Part shown: positions 28,085 to 36,589 of the stretch, piece by piece
Layout: each line of letters opens with the position of its first letter
Numbering within the stretch: the stretch's first letter is position 1
Origin: Ferranicluibacter rubi
Lineage (GTDB): Bacteria > Pseudomonadota > Alphaproteobacteria > Rhizobiales > Rhizobiaceae
Reading direction: 5' to 3'
Length of the DNA: 64,000 nt
Assembly (NCBI RefSeq): GCF_011603255.1
Contig: NZ_JAANCM010000002.1
Coordinates: 1-64,000 of the forward strand
The notes under the pieces: model-generated
What the model was told of the DNA's origin: nothing
Database searches by the model: none
What the model saw: only the letters and a program-made list of their open reading frames with translations
Made by a program: the position numbers and the translations under genes

Positions 28085-29203
28085 ATGATCGAACAGTCGA
28101 AGACTGTCGATACGAGCCGCAAGGTGGTGAACATTCTTGGTATTCGCGGTATTCCTGCGGCCCATGGTGGATTCGAGACCTTTGCGGGTCGCCTCGCTCC
28201 CTATCTGGTCGAGCATGGCTGGACGGTGAACGTCTACTGTCAGGAAAGCGGCAAAGCCGATTACGAGGACGATTGGAACGGCATTCATCGCATCCACATT
28301 TCCAGCGATGCCACTGGCTCGAAGGGGAGTGTGGTTTTCGACAGGAAGTGCGTCGCCGATGTTTGCAAGCGGCCGGGGATCGATCTCGTTCTCGGCTACA
28401 ACACCGCCGTCTTCAACACGCTCCAGAGGCTCAGAGGGCGTAAGGTTCTCATGAACATGGACGGCGTGGAGTGGCGCCGGGACAAGTGGTCGTTTCCCGT
28501 GAAGATCTGGCTCTATGCCAATGAGTTCATCGGGGCCAATATCAGCAATGTCGCGATCGCCGATCACCCCGAGATCGCGCGCCATCTGCGCCGCCACGGT
28601 TGCAGCAATGCCGTGATGATCCCTTACGGCGCCGACCGAATCGAGGCCGCACCGGAGGATCTGATCGAGCGCTACGGCCTCAAGAGCGGCCAGTATCTCA
28701 TCTCCATCGCCCGTGCCGAGCCGGAAAACTCGATTCTGGAAATCGTCAGCGCCTTTTCCAGCAAGAAGCGCGACATCAAGCTCATGGTGCTCGGCAACTT
28801 TTCGCCGGATAATGCCTATCACCGCAAGGTTCAGGCCGCAGCGTCGGACGACGTCGTCTTCCCCGGCGGCATCTACGAACCGGAGGTCGTCTCGGCCCTG
28901 CGTTACCATGCTCTGGCCTACCTCCACGGCCATCAGGTCGGCGGCACGAACCCCTCGCTCGTCGAAGCGCTCGGTGCCGGCAACCCGATCATCGCTCACG
29001 ACAACCGCTTCAATCGCTGGGTTGCCGGCGATCAGCAATTCTATTTCGACAGCCAGACGGCGCTCGAAGCGCTCATCGACCAGATCGGCTCCGGCCTCGA
29101 CCTCAAACAGGCAGGGGTTGCGGCCGCCGCACGTCATCAGGCGGAATTCACCTGGCTGAAGGTGAATGCTGCCTACGAGGCGCTGCTTCTGACGTGCCTG
29201 TGA
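28085..29203 (+). CDS. GT4 glycosyltransferase with DUF1972 N-terminal domain
   Basis: A 372-residue retaining glycosyltransferase. The N-terminal part matches DUF1972 (NILGIRGIPAAHGGFETFAGRLAPYL) and the C-terminal half is a GT-B fold domain (GQYLISIARAEPENS, GGTNPSLVEALGAGNPIIAHDNRFN). Such proteins are often rhamnosyl- or glucosyltransferases of capsule and EPS loci; the sugar is not deducible. The start at 28085 is preferred since GGGAG at 28073-28077 has correct spacing; a frame from 28004 adds non-conserved residues. It heads a four-gene plus-strand run to 32069. Confidence 0.88.
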   Translation: MIEQSKTVDTSRKVVNILGIRGIPAAHGGFETFAGRLAPYLVEHGWTVNVYCQESGKADYEDDWNGIHRIHISSDATGSKGSVVFDRKCVADVCKRPGIDLVLGYNTAVFNTLQRLRGRKVLMNMDGVEWRRDKWSFPVKIWLYANEFIGANISNVAIADHPEIARHLRRHGCSNAVMIPYGADRIEAAPEDLIERYGLKSGQYLISIARAEPENSILEIVSAFSSKKRDIKLMVLGNFSPDNAYHRKVQAAASDDVVFPGGIYEPEVVSALRYHALAYLHGHQVGGTNPSLVEALGAGNPIIAHDNRFNRWVAGDQQFYFDSQTALEALIDQIGSGLDLKQAGVAAAARHQAEFTWLKVNAAYEALLLTCL

Positions 29204-29249
29204 CCGTGACGGCGTCGATCATGACCGAAGACAGGCCGGGGAGCCACGC

Positions 29250-30383
29250 TTGAAAATTCTCTGCGTACATCCAAACATCGAACTTTATGGTTCGGACAGG
29301 AGCTTCCTCCAGGTCCTCGAGGCCGTGAGGGCCGCCGATCCCGACGGATCTGTCGATGTACGTCTCGTGGGCGAGGGGCCGATCACACCGCATGTCGAGC
29401 GCGCCTCGACCCGCATTCTCTACGGACCCATGTGGGTCCTGCGAAAGGCGGACCTGAAACGGATCGTCCTGACGGCACCCATCAGTTTCCCCCTTGCCGT
29501 GCTGCGAGCCCGCAAAGTGATCCGCGAATCGGGATGCGATCTTCTCTATATCAGCACGCTCGTGCCGTTCGACTATCTGGTCGCTGCCCGGTTTTTCAAA
29601 GGGCCGACGATCTGCCATGTACGGGAGATTCCAACGGGCAAGGCTATGGCCATCTTCTCACGCGTCCTCGCCTTCAGCCGCAGCCGGGTCATCTTCAATT
29701 CCAAAGCCACAAGCGACGCCTTCACCGTTGCGGCCGGGACGGGGCGGTCGGTGATCTACAATGGGGTCGCACCGCCCTCCGTCCAGTCCGAGACATCGGC
29801 ATCAGGACCGCTCAAGGTTCTGCTGATCGGCCGCTTCAACGCCTGGAAGGGCCAGCAGGTTCTGGTCAAGGCCATCGCGTCTCTGCCGTCGGAGATCCGG
29901 GACCGCATAGAGGTCCGCTTGGTCGGCGGGGTCTATGGCGGACAAGACCATTTCGTTGACGATGTCAGGGCGCTGATCGTGTCATCCGGCTTGGAGCGCA
30001 CGGTCACGATCCACCCGTTCGCGGACGATCCGTCCGAGCATTTTCTCTGGAGCGATGTCGTAGCGGTTCCCTCGACGCTTCCCGAGCCCTTCGGCCGGGT
30101 CGCGATCGAGGGTATGAGCTATCGTCGCCCCGTCATCGCCGCAGGCCACGGCGGCCTCCCGGAGATCGTGGAAAACGGCGAAACAGGGTTTCTGGTGGCG
30201 CCGGGAAGCGAGACGTCGCTGGCCGAGGCGCTGACCACGTTCGTCCTTGACCGTAAGCTCTGCAAGGCGATGGGCGACCGTAGTTTTGCGCGCTATGAAG
30301 CGCTCTTTTCCGAGGACGCTTATGGCCGGAAAATGGTCGCGGCATTCGGGCTCGACAGACCAGCAAGCGGGGCGCCCCGATGA
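29250..30383 (+). CDS. GT4 family glycosyltransferase
   Basis: A 377-residue GT-B fold transferase: N-terminal acceptor domain starting KILCVHPNIELYGSDRS, C-terminal nucleotide-sugar domain with VLLIGRFNAWKGQQVLVKA and the E-x7-E type segment PEPFGRVAIEGMSYRRPVIA. The start is TTG at 29250, with GGGGAG six bases upstream. Its TGA overlaps the ATG of the next gene (ATGA), so they are coupled. Acceptor and sugar are unknown. Confidence 0.88.
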   Translation: MKILCVHPNIELYGSDRSFLQVLEAVRAADPDGSVDVRLVGEGPITPHVERASTRILYGPMWVLRKADLKRIVLTAPISFPLAVLRARKVIRESGCDLLYISTLVPFDYLVAARFFKGPTICHVREIPTGKAMAIFSRVLAFSRSRVIFNSKATSDAFTVAAGTGRSVIYNGVAPPSVQSETSASGPLKVLLIGRFNAWKGQQVLVKAIASLPSEIRDRIEVRLVGGVYGGQDHFVDDVRALIVSSGLERTVTIHPFADDPSEHFLWSDVVAVPSTLPEPFGRVAIEGMSYRRPVIAAGHGGLPEIVENGETGFLVAPGSETSLAEALTTFVLDRKLCKAMGDRSFARYEALFSEDAYGRKMVAAFGLDRPASGAPR

Positions 30384-31312
30384 CCATCGACAATCTCTTT
30401 ATCGGCGTGATTACCTTCCGTCGTCCAAAAGGGCTTCGCCGGGCGCTGGAGGGCATTGCCGCGCAGACCTTTAAGACCGCACCGCCGCCGGTGACGGTGA
30501 TCGTCGTCGACAATGATCGTGATGGCCCGATGGTCGGGCTGATCGAGGAGATGCGCCCGTCGTTTCCCTTTCCCATCATCTACGCCGTTCATCCGGAGCC
30601 TGGCATCCCCTTTGCCCGCAACCGTGTCATTGCAGAGACGAAGGGTGCGGATGGCGTGGTCCTCTATATCGATGACGACGAGTATCCAGAGCCGGACTGG
30701 GCGGACCAGTTGCTGGAGAGATACCGTGCCACCGGTGCCGAAGCCATCCTTGGCCCCGTCATCTCGGAGTTCGAAACAACACCGCCCGACTGGGTCTCGC
30801 AGGGTGGCTTCTTCGCCAAACGGCACTTCACGGATGGTGCCGAGGTGCCCTTTGCCAACACCGCCAATATTTTGATCGACCTCAAGGTGTTCAACACGTT
30901 CGGCCTGCAGTTCGATCCGCGTCTGCGGTACACCGGGGGAGAGGACACGCTTCTCGGCATGCAGATCCATAAAAAGGGTGGCCGGATGATCTGGGCCAGC
31001 AAGGCACGGGTGTATGAGATCGTACCGTCTTCCCGCGTGTCATCCAAATGGCTGATCTCGCGCAAGTTTCGAGAGGGCAACACCTACGTGCTTTCCGAGA
31101 AACTGGCGGGGAGTTCCTCCAAGCGACAGGCGTCCCTGTTCCTGTCGGGCCTCGCGCGTGTCGGCGGGGGCGTTGTCCTTTCCCTACTCGCGCTGCCCTT
31201 CGGCAAAGTGCGCCGGGTCAGAGCCTTCTTACGCGCGGCGCGCGGCCTCGGCATGCTGTACGCGTTCGCCGGCCGCCGATACAATGAGTACAAGACGATC
31301 CACGGATCGTGA
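30380..31312 (+). CDS. GT2 family glycosyltransferase (ExoM-like)
   Basis: A 310-residue inverting GT-A transferase with ITFRRP at the start, VDNDRDGP, the metal-binding triad region YIDDDEYPEPDW and the late TGGEDTLLG motif. The E-DTLL pattern and the C-terminal basic hydrophobic tail fit ExoM-type beta-glucosyltransferases. It is translationally coupled to the upstream GT4 gene. A paralogue of similar build lies on the other strand at 35513-36430. Confidence 0.88.
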   Translation: MTIDNLFIGVITFRRPKGLRRALEGIAAQTFKTAPPPVTVIVVDNDRDGPMVGLIEEMRPSFPFPIIYAVHPEPGIPFARNRVIAETKGADGVVLYIDDDEYPEPDWADQLLERYRATGAEAILGPVISEFETTPPDWVSQGGFFAKRHFTDGAEVPFANTANILIDLKVFNTFGLQFDPRLRYTGGEDTLLGMQIHKKGGRMIWASKARVYEIVPSSRVSSKWLISRKFREGNTYVLSEKLAGSSSKRQASLFLSGLARVGGGVVLSLLALPFGKVRRVRAFLRAARGLGMLYAFAGRRYNEYKTIHGS

Positions 31313-31349
31313 GCCGACTGCTCCACGCCCGCTAAAAAGGAAAAACACA

Positions 31350-32069
31350 GTGGATGCATTCTTGCACCGCATTTTCGCAGCGCTTCTGCGGTTGGTCGGG
31401 AAGACCTATGTCATGTCGCCCGAACTGCCCGCAGGCTTTCTGGTCCACATGCTCATGCGCCGTCTGGTCTGGTTTCTGCGAGCACTTCTCCGGGGGCGAT
31501 ACAAGATTTTCATCGGGCCGGGCGTGAAGATGCGTGGCGCCGGCCGCATCCGTATCGGGCGATTCTCAACTGTCGGCGCACATTGCCAGCTTGACGGCTA
31601 CGGTCGGGATGGGCTCGTGCTCGGGGAGCGGGTCAATATCGGTGACTACACGATCATCGGCATCACGAATCATCCAAGCCGGCTCGGCAAGGGGCTGCGC
31701 ATCGGCTCTGACAGCGGCGTCGGGCAGTATTCTTATTTCGGCGCGCTCGGCGGCATCGAGATCGGCAGCAACGTCATCATGGGACAGTATGTCTCGTTCC
31801 ATGCCGCAAGCCATGTTTTCGACCGCACGGATGTCCCGATCCGCATGCAGGCCTCGACCGATCTCGGCATTCGCATCGATGACGATGTCTGGGTCGGCTC
31901 GAAAGTGACGTTTCTGGATGGCGCCCATGTTGGCGCGCACAGCGTGGTTGCTGCCGGCGCCGTGGTGCGCGGCACCTTTCCGCCCTATTCGGTCATCGGC
32001 GGCGTGCCGGCAAAGCTGTTGAAGAGCCGCCTGAACGAAGTACCGCTGAACGAGACGCCCTCGACCTGA
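31350..32069 (+). CDS. Left-handed beta-helix (hexapeptide) acyltransferase
   Basis: A 239-residue O- or N-acetyltransferase of the LbH family: hexapeptide repeats from about 60 (FIGPGVKMRGAG, IRIGRFSTVGAHC, GIEIGSNVIMGQYV), the catalytic-type histidine region FHAASHVF, and the typical ending GVWVGSKVTFLDGAHVG ... YSVIGGVPAKLLKSR. GTG at 31350 follows AAAAAGGA by eight bases; a longer in-frame start at 31158 lies inside the previous gene and is less likely. It probably acetylates the repeat unit. It is last in the run that began at 28085 and converges on the GH10 gene. Confidence 0.87.
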   Translation: MDAFLHRIFAALLRLVGKTYVMSPELPAGFLVHMLMRRLVWFLRALLRGRYKIFIGPGVKMRGAGRIRIGRFSTVGAHCQLDGYGRDGLVLGERVNIGDYTIIGITNHPSRLGKGLRIGSDSGVGQYSYFGALGGIEIGSNVIMGQYVSFHAASHVFDRTDVPIRMQASTDLGIRIDDDVWVGSKVTFLDGAHVGAHSVVAAGAVVRGTFPPYSVIGGVPAKLLKSRLNEVPLNETPST

Positions 32070-32091
32070 CATCGATCGCGCCGCGTCTCCA

Positions 32092-33246
32092 TCAGGACTC
32101 TCGAAGCGCACCGGCGATCGCGTCCCAGAGCGGCTTCTTCGCAAGGTTCTCATCGAGCGGCAGCGGGCGAAGCGTCTGGCCCTTGGGCGGCTGTTGCTCG
32201 GGATCTTCCGGAACCCAGAAGTACCGGTCGCTGAGACCCCAGCTGAGAACACCGACAAGTGCCTTGCAGTCCAGAGCGACATCCAGAAACCGGCGCCCGA
32301 GCGCCGCCACTTCGGCATCGCGTGTGGCGGGATCGGCCGGTCCCTTCCGGTCGGTAATGTCGAATTCGGTGATCGTGATCTTCAACCCCATCCCGGCGAT
32401 GTCGGCAAGGAAGCCGGCAAAGACATCTTCATCGAACGCCTTGTCGAAGGCGATGAGATGTCCCTGGATGCCGACCATGTCGATGGGAACGTTGCGGGCC
32501 AGGAGACCTTCGAGCAGAAGCAGCATGGCCCTGCGGCGGGCACCGTACCAGCTTCCCGACATCTCAACGCCATAATCATTATAGGCGAGAACGGCATCGG
32601 GTGCGGCGGCGCGGGCTTGGTGGAAGGCGTCGTCGATGTAGCTGTCGCCGAAAGCCTTGAACCAGGGCGAGCCGATTCTGCGGCCGAGAAAATCGCCCTC
32701 CTCGGGCGCGACGGCCTCGTTCACGACGTCCCAGACGGGAACGCGGTTTCCATAGCGTCGCATCGCCGTGTCGATATAGTCGAACATATGCGTCTTCATG
32801 GAGGGCGCTTCCGTGAGAGCCGCCTCAAGCCATGCAGGGTTGGCCAGATGCCAGACCAGCGTATGTCCGCGCATCAGCATGTTGTGCTCCTGCGCAAAGC
32901 GTGACAGCCGGTCGGCACCGCTGAAGTCGAAGCGGCCGGGCGACGGCTCGGTGATAACGCGTTTCAGCTCGTATTCCGGAACGATGGCGCTGCAATCCGC
33001 GACGACCGCTGCGGTGAAGGCAGGGTCTTCGGTGATCTGACCGCTCTTCATGGCACAGCCGTAGAAGAGCCCGCGGTGAGCGGCGAGGTCGCGGAGACTG
33101 TCTTTGCCTCCGGTCGCGGAGGAGGGCGCGATACTGTTCGCCCGTGCGGCGCCCACAGGCGAAACGCCTGCGAACCTCCCGGAAACGCCCGCCCCGATGC
33201 TGAGGCCCGCGCCAGCGAGAAACTGCCGTCTGAGAAATCCGGTCAC
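32092..33246 (-). CDS. Exported glycoside hydrolase family 10 (endo-1,4-beta-xylanase-like)
   Basis: A 384-residue GH10 enzyme. A twin-arginine-type N-terminus (LRRQFLAGAGLSIGAG) suggests export by Tat. Catalytic residues are clear: acid/base in WDVVNEAV and nucleophile in ITEFDI; RGHTLVWHLANP and WGLSDRYFW are family landmarks. GH10 enzymes cut beta-1,4-xylan; within an EPS locus it may instead trim the polysaccharide itself, as ExoK does in Sinorhizobium. The start is GTG at 33246 after GAAGGA, overlapping the previous gene's TGA (GTGA). It ends a four-gene minus-strand operon. Confidence 0.9.
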   Translation of the reverse strand: MTGFLRRQFLAGAGLSIGAGVSGRFAGVSPVGAARANSIAPSSATGGKDSLRDLAAHRGLFYGCAMKSGQITEDPAFTAAVVADCSAIVPEYELKRVITEPSPGRFDFSGADRLSRFAQEHNMLMRGHTLVWHLANPAWLEAALTEAPSMKTHMFDYIDTAMRRYGNRVPVWDVVNEAVAPEEGDFLGRRIGSPWFKAFGDSYIDDAFHQARAAAPDAVLAYNDYGVEMSGSWYGARRRAMLLLLEGLLARNVPIDMVGIQGHLIAFDKAFDEDVFAGFLADIAGMGLKITITEFDITDRKGPADPATRDAEVAALGRRFLDVALDCKALVGVLSWGLSDRYFWVPEDPEQQPPKGQTLRPLPLDENLAKKPLWDAIAGALRES

Positions 33247-34169
33247 GAGGGTATCCTTCGTCTGCGCGCCACCAGTCGGTCGGCCAGCCGCCGGTAGCCA
33301 TCGCCATTCAAAAGCAGTTGTAGGGCGACACGCAGGGCAAGCTTTGGAGGATAGGCGCCGCTGAGAAGCGCCTTTCCGTAGAGCCCCCAGGCCTTGCGCG
33401 GTTCCGCCCGGACGAGCGTCTTGGCCACGTGCCACCCGCGATAGCCGGCATAGGCCCTGTGTGGGATCTGTCCGCGCAGATCGTCGAGCCAGGTAAAGCG
33501 CGCTTGGCTCGCCGCGGATGATGAGGACAAGCGATCGGTCCCCCGCTCGTCCGACCAGATGGCGCCCGGCGTCGGGGCCATGATGAACCTGCATCCTGCC
33601 AGCGAAAGCCGGATGGCGATGTCGGTGTCGTCGCCGAAGCCGACATCCGGGCGATAAGGCACTGTCAGGGCCCAGGATCGGGGAACGACCAGCGTGCTGG
33701 TCTGCACGAAGCCGCCCCGGCAGACGAGATAGTCGGCCATCGTCTCGTCGTCCCGGATGCCACGAGACGGCTTCACGAAAGTCCGGTTCTCCCCGCGATC
33801 GGCGATAACCTGCGCATAAGCTGCCGCGTCCGGTCGTCCGGTGAGCAGCTCGACCATGGTGGCGAGGTGGTGCGGAAGGAAACGATCGTCAGAATCGAGG
33901 AAGGCGACGAATGCCCCACGGGCCTCCTGTACGCCTCGATTGCGTGCGACCGATGCACCCTGGTTTTCCTGTCGGACGAGCCGGATGCGGGCATCATCCA
34001 CGGTAGCGATGGCAGCACGAGGATCGTCCCCGGACCCGTCATCGACCACGATCACTTCGAAGTCCTGAAACGACTGTGTCAGCACCGATTGCAGTGTCGC
34101 GACGATAAGGTGCGCCCTGTTAAAGAGCGGGATCACAACGCTGACCTGCGGATCCGTGCTCGCGCGCAT
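33243..34169 (-). CDS. GT2 family glycosyltransferase
   Basis: A 308-residue GT-A transferase with VSVVIPLFNRAHLI, VDDGSGDDP, NQGASVARNRG and the metal-binding FLDSDDRFLP, then GFGDDTDIAIRLSLAG. Third gene of the minus-strand operon: its start is 4 bases after the Wzy-like stop and its stop overlaps the GH10 start. Likely adds one repeat-unit sugar; donor unknown. Confidence 0.88.
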   Translation of the reverse strand: MRASTDPQVSVVIPLFNRAHLIVATLQSVLTQSFQDFEVIVVDDGSGDDPRAAIATVDDARIRLVRQENQGASVARNRGVQEARGAFVAFLDSDDRFLPHHLATMVELLTGRPDAAAYAQVIADRGENRTFVKPSRGIRDDETMADYLVCRGGFVQTSTLVVPRSWALTVPYRPDVGFGDDTDIAIRLSLAGCRFIMAPTPGAIWSDERGTDRLSSSSAASQARFTWLDDLRGQIPHRAYAGYRGWHVAKTLVRAEPRKAWGLYGKALLSGAYPPKLALRVALQLLLNGDGYRRLADRLVARRRRIPS

Positions 34170-34173
34170 TGGC

Positions 34174-35526
34174 CTAGGTGCCCAGAACGATGCGCGGGCC
34201 GGTGCCGGGCTCTCGCTTGCGGTGGAGGAACGCGACCTGGATGGCGATGAGCATGATGACCCAGACCTGTCGGTCGCGGTTCATGATGTGCGTTTCCAGG
34301 AGATTGTAGATGACCGCGAAGAGCCAGATGCCGAAGTAGAGTCCATTGATCTTCCGCCAGACGGGGTCGGCCATGACGAAGGAATAGAACGGCACGATGA
34401 CGAACATGAGGACCGTCAGCACGAGCCCAGGGACACCGGTGGTCACCAGCATTTCGAGGTAGCCGTTGTGCGAATGCGCAATGCCGAAAAGCCAGGGCAT
34501 GTCGCCGCCGATGCGCAGAACCGGCGAGTCCTGCCCGATCAGCCAGAACGAGCCGAAGCCGGCGCCGGTCATCGGATACTCCTCGACATAGCGCAGCACG
34601 ATGTTCCAGATGCCCACCCGGCCAGTGAACGAGGTCGGGTCATCGAAAACCTGCGAGAGCAGAGGCGTAAAGACCATGGCAAATACGGCAATCCCTGCCA
34701 CGAATAGGAAGGTGCTTGCGAACAAAAGGAACTTCTGCCGCTCTGTTCGGAAAGCGTGGTTGTACATGATGCCGGCAAACAGGCAGGGCACGACGATGCC
34801 GAGGGAGGTTTTGCCTCGGGTTCCCAGGAGAAAGATGATGGACAGGATGAGCAGGATCGCCGACTTCCAGCTGCGGGTGAGGAAAGCGTGATAGCCGAAC
34901 ATGATAGCCGACAGGGCGGTGACCGCCGAGGCGACATTCTTGTGCGGCATCAGCCCGTGCCATGCGCCGATCAGGGCCGAATCCAGTTCCTGATCGGAAT
35001 GAATGGCATAGCTGGGTACGAGAATGACGGACAACATGTTCGCAACGACGAAAAAGGCGATGATCCGGTAAAGCAACTGCGTGACCCGGAGTGGCCCGAG
35101 AGTGGATACGATGGTGATGGTTGCAAAGATGATGATAGTCGCGAGAATAATACGCCGCAGCGAAATATCCGGAACGATGGCCCAGGAGACACTGCAAAAG
35201 CACCAAAAGACGACGAAGAAGACCGAGGTTGGAAAGGGGGAGACGACATTGATCAGCCCATGTCGCGCGGCGATGAGAAAAAGCAGGATCGCGATGCCGA
35301 TATAGAAGAGCTGTCGACCGGTATCGCCTTCGCCGCTGTCCAGCACGATGCTCGTCATGTCGCTGACGCCCGTCCGAACCACAATCAGGGTGCCGTCCGT
35401 GAAGACGTAGGCCAGAAAGGCGCACAGCATGAGTTCGAGGAAGCGGCGCAGCCAGACAGGTTCTCTGGACGGAACTGCGCCCGCAAATGCCGGCGTCGTG
35501 TAGGCCGGGACGTTACTGATACTCAT
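34174..35526 (-). CDS. Wzy/ExoQ-like O-antigen polymerase
   Basis: A 450-residue membrane protein with about 11 hydrophobic segments and the O-antigen ligase/polymerase (Wzy_C) pattern: LMPHKNVASAV, GTRGKTSLG, a periplasmic loop TGRVGIWNIVLRYVEEYPMTGAGFGSFW and IAHSHNGYLEMLVTTGVPG with the conserved His. It polymerises repeat units in the periplasm. The start at 35526 overlaps the previous gene by 14 bases and follows AGGG; an upstream in-frame start is within that gene. Confidence 0.9.
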   Translation of the reverse strand: MSISNVPAYTTPAFAGAVPSREPVWLRRFLELMLCAFLAYVFTDGTLIVVRTGVSDMTSIVLDSGEGDTGRQLFYIGIAILLFLIAARHGLINVVSPFPTSVFFVVFWCFCSVSWAIVPDISLRRIILATIIIFATITIVSTLGPLRVTQLLYRIIAFFVVANMLSVILVPSYAIHSDQELDSALIGAWHGLMPHKNVASAVTALSAIMFGYHAFLTRSWKSAILLILSIIFLLGTRGKTSLGIVVPCLFAGIMYNHAFRTERQKFLLFASTFLFVAGIAVFAMVFTPLLSQVFDDPTSFTGRVGIWNIVLRYVEEYPMTGAGFGSFWLIGQDSPVLRIGGDMPWLFGIAHSHNGYLEMLVTTGVPGLVLTVLMFVIVPFYSFVMADPVWRKINGLYFGIWLFAVIYNLLETHIMNRDRQVWVIMLIAIQVAFLHRKREPGTGPRIVLGT

Positions 35527-36430
35527 GGACCCTGCCTCCGTAGAAACCATAGAATTTTCCGGCCGCACGCGCGGCCGAGAACAATCCGTCGGCGCGGCGC
35601 TTGCCGCTTAGCGCTCGCAACGGCAGAAGCGACAGGCTGGCGATGAGACCGAGAACGGCCTTGCTTACCGTGCGCACGCGATGAAGACGGCCGGTGCCGT
35701 GGCGCAACTGGATGCGGGCGTCCGTCGAACCGATGCGCAACCCGCGCCGAAGAAGCCATCGCGCCTGCGTGCGCTCCCGGGGCACGCTCTCGAAGATCAG
35801 GGCGCCCGGCGCCCAGGCGAAACGCTTGCCCTGCGCCTTCAGCCGCGTGAAGAGCTCGACATCCTCGCCACCGGTGATGTTGAAGGCGAGATCGAACCAG
35901 GGCGGTCCGGCTGTCTCGATGCAGTCGCGCGTGAGAAGCACGTTGTTGCTCGCCCAGATGATCTGGCATGGCCCCTCGGGCCGGGCTTCCGGTTGAAACA
36001 GGCGCGCTCGACGCACCCAACTCCCGCCGGTGCCTTCGAAGATGGAGGCGACGGGCGCGCCGACGATATCCGCTCCGGTCGTCTTCTGGACGCGCAGGAG
36101 TTCGCCGAGCCAGGGTGCGTCCGGCCACTCGTCGTCATCGATCATCGCGATATGCGTGAAGGTGTGATGCGAAAGTGCATGCGTAAACAGCGTATTGCGG
36201 ACGTTCGCCAATCCCTTGGCTGAAACCGTGATTGCTTCCAGGGGGAAGCGATAGGAGTGGGCTGCCAGCGCCGCAACGACCTCTTCGCCCTGCCGTCTCT
36301 CGGGATCGTTATCGGCCACCAGCACCGTGACGGGCACGGCGATGTCCAGCTGGTCGATCCTCGACAGCAGGCGCTCGAGTTCGACGGGACGCCTGTAGGT
36401 CGGTATGGCAACGAGAACCGCTGTGCTCAT
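35513..36430 (-). CDS. GT2 family glycosyltransferase (ExoM-like)
   Basis: A 305-residue transferase with VAIPTYRRPVEL, VADNDPERR, MIDDDEWPD and TGGEDVELF, the same design as the protein at 30380-31312. It heads the minus-strand operon GT2-Wzy-GT2-GH10. The two ExoM-like proteins may add successive sugars; they look like distant paralogues, not recent duplicates. Confidence 0.88.
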   Translation of the reverse strand: MSTAVLVAIPTYRRPVELERLLSRIDQLDIAVPVTVLVADNDPERRQGEEVVAALAAHSYRFPLEAITVSAKGLANVRNTLFTHALSHHTFTHIAMIDDDEWPDAPWLGELLRVQKTTGADIVGAPVASIFEGTGGSWVRRARLFQPEARPEGPCQIIWASNNVLLTRDCIETAGPPWFDLAFNITGGEDVELFTRLKAQGKRFAWAPGALIFESVPRERTQARWLLRRGLRIGSTDARIQLRHGTGRLHRVRTVSKAVLGLIASLSLLPLRALSGKRRADGLFSAARAAGKFYGFYGGRVHEYQ

Positions 36431-36589
36431 GCGTTTCTACCAAATGTCACGCAAACGTCTTCCATGTCCGAGCGCAAATTCCGTCGACAAAGCAAATTTC
36501 ATCTGTAACTAATTGAGTGACACGATACACTGAGGGAGGCAAGCGGCAAACAAACGCTGCTGCGACTTCCTTTGCTCTGGAGACTGCCT

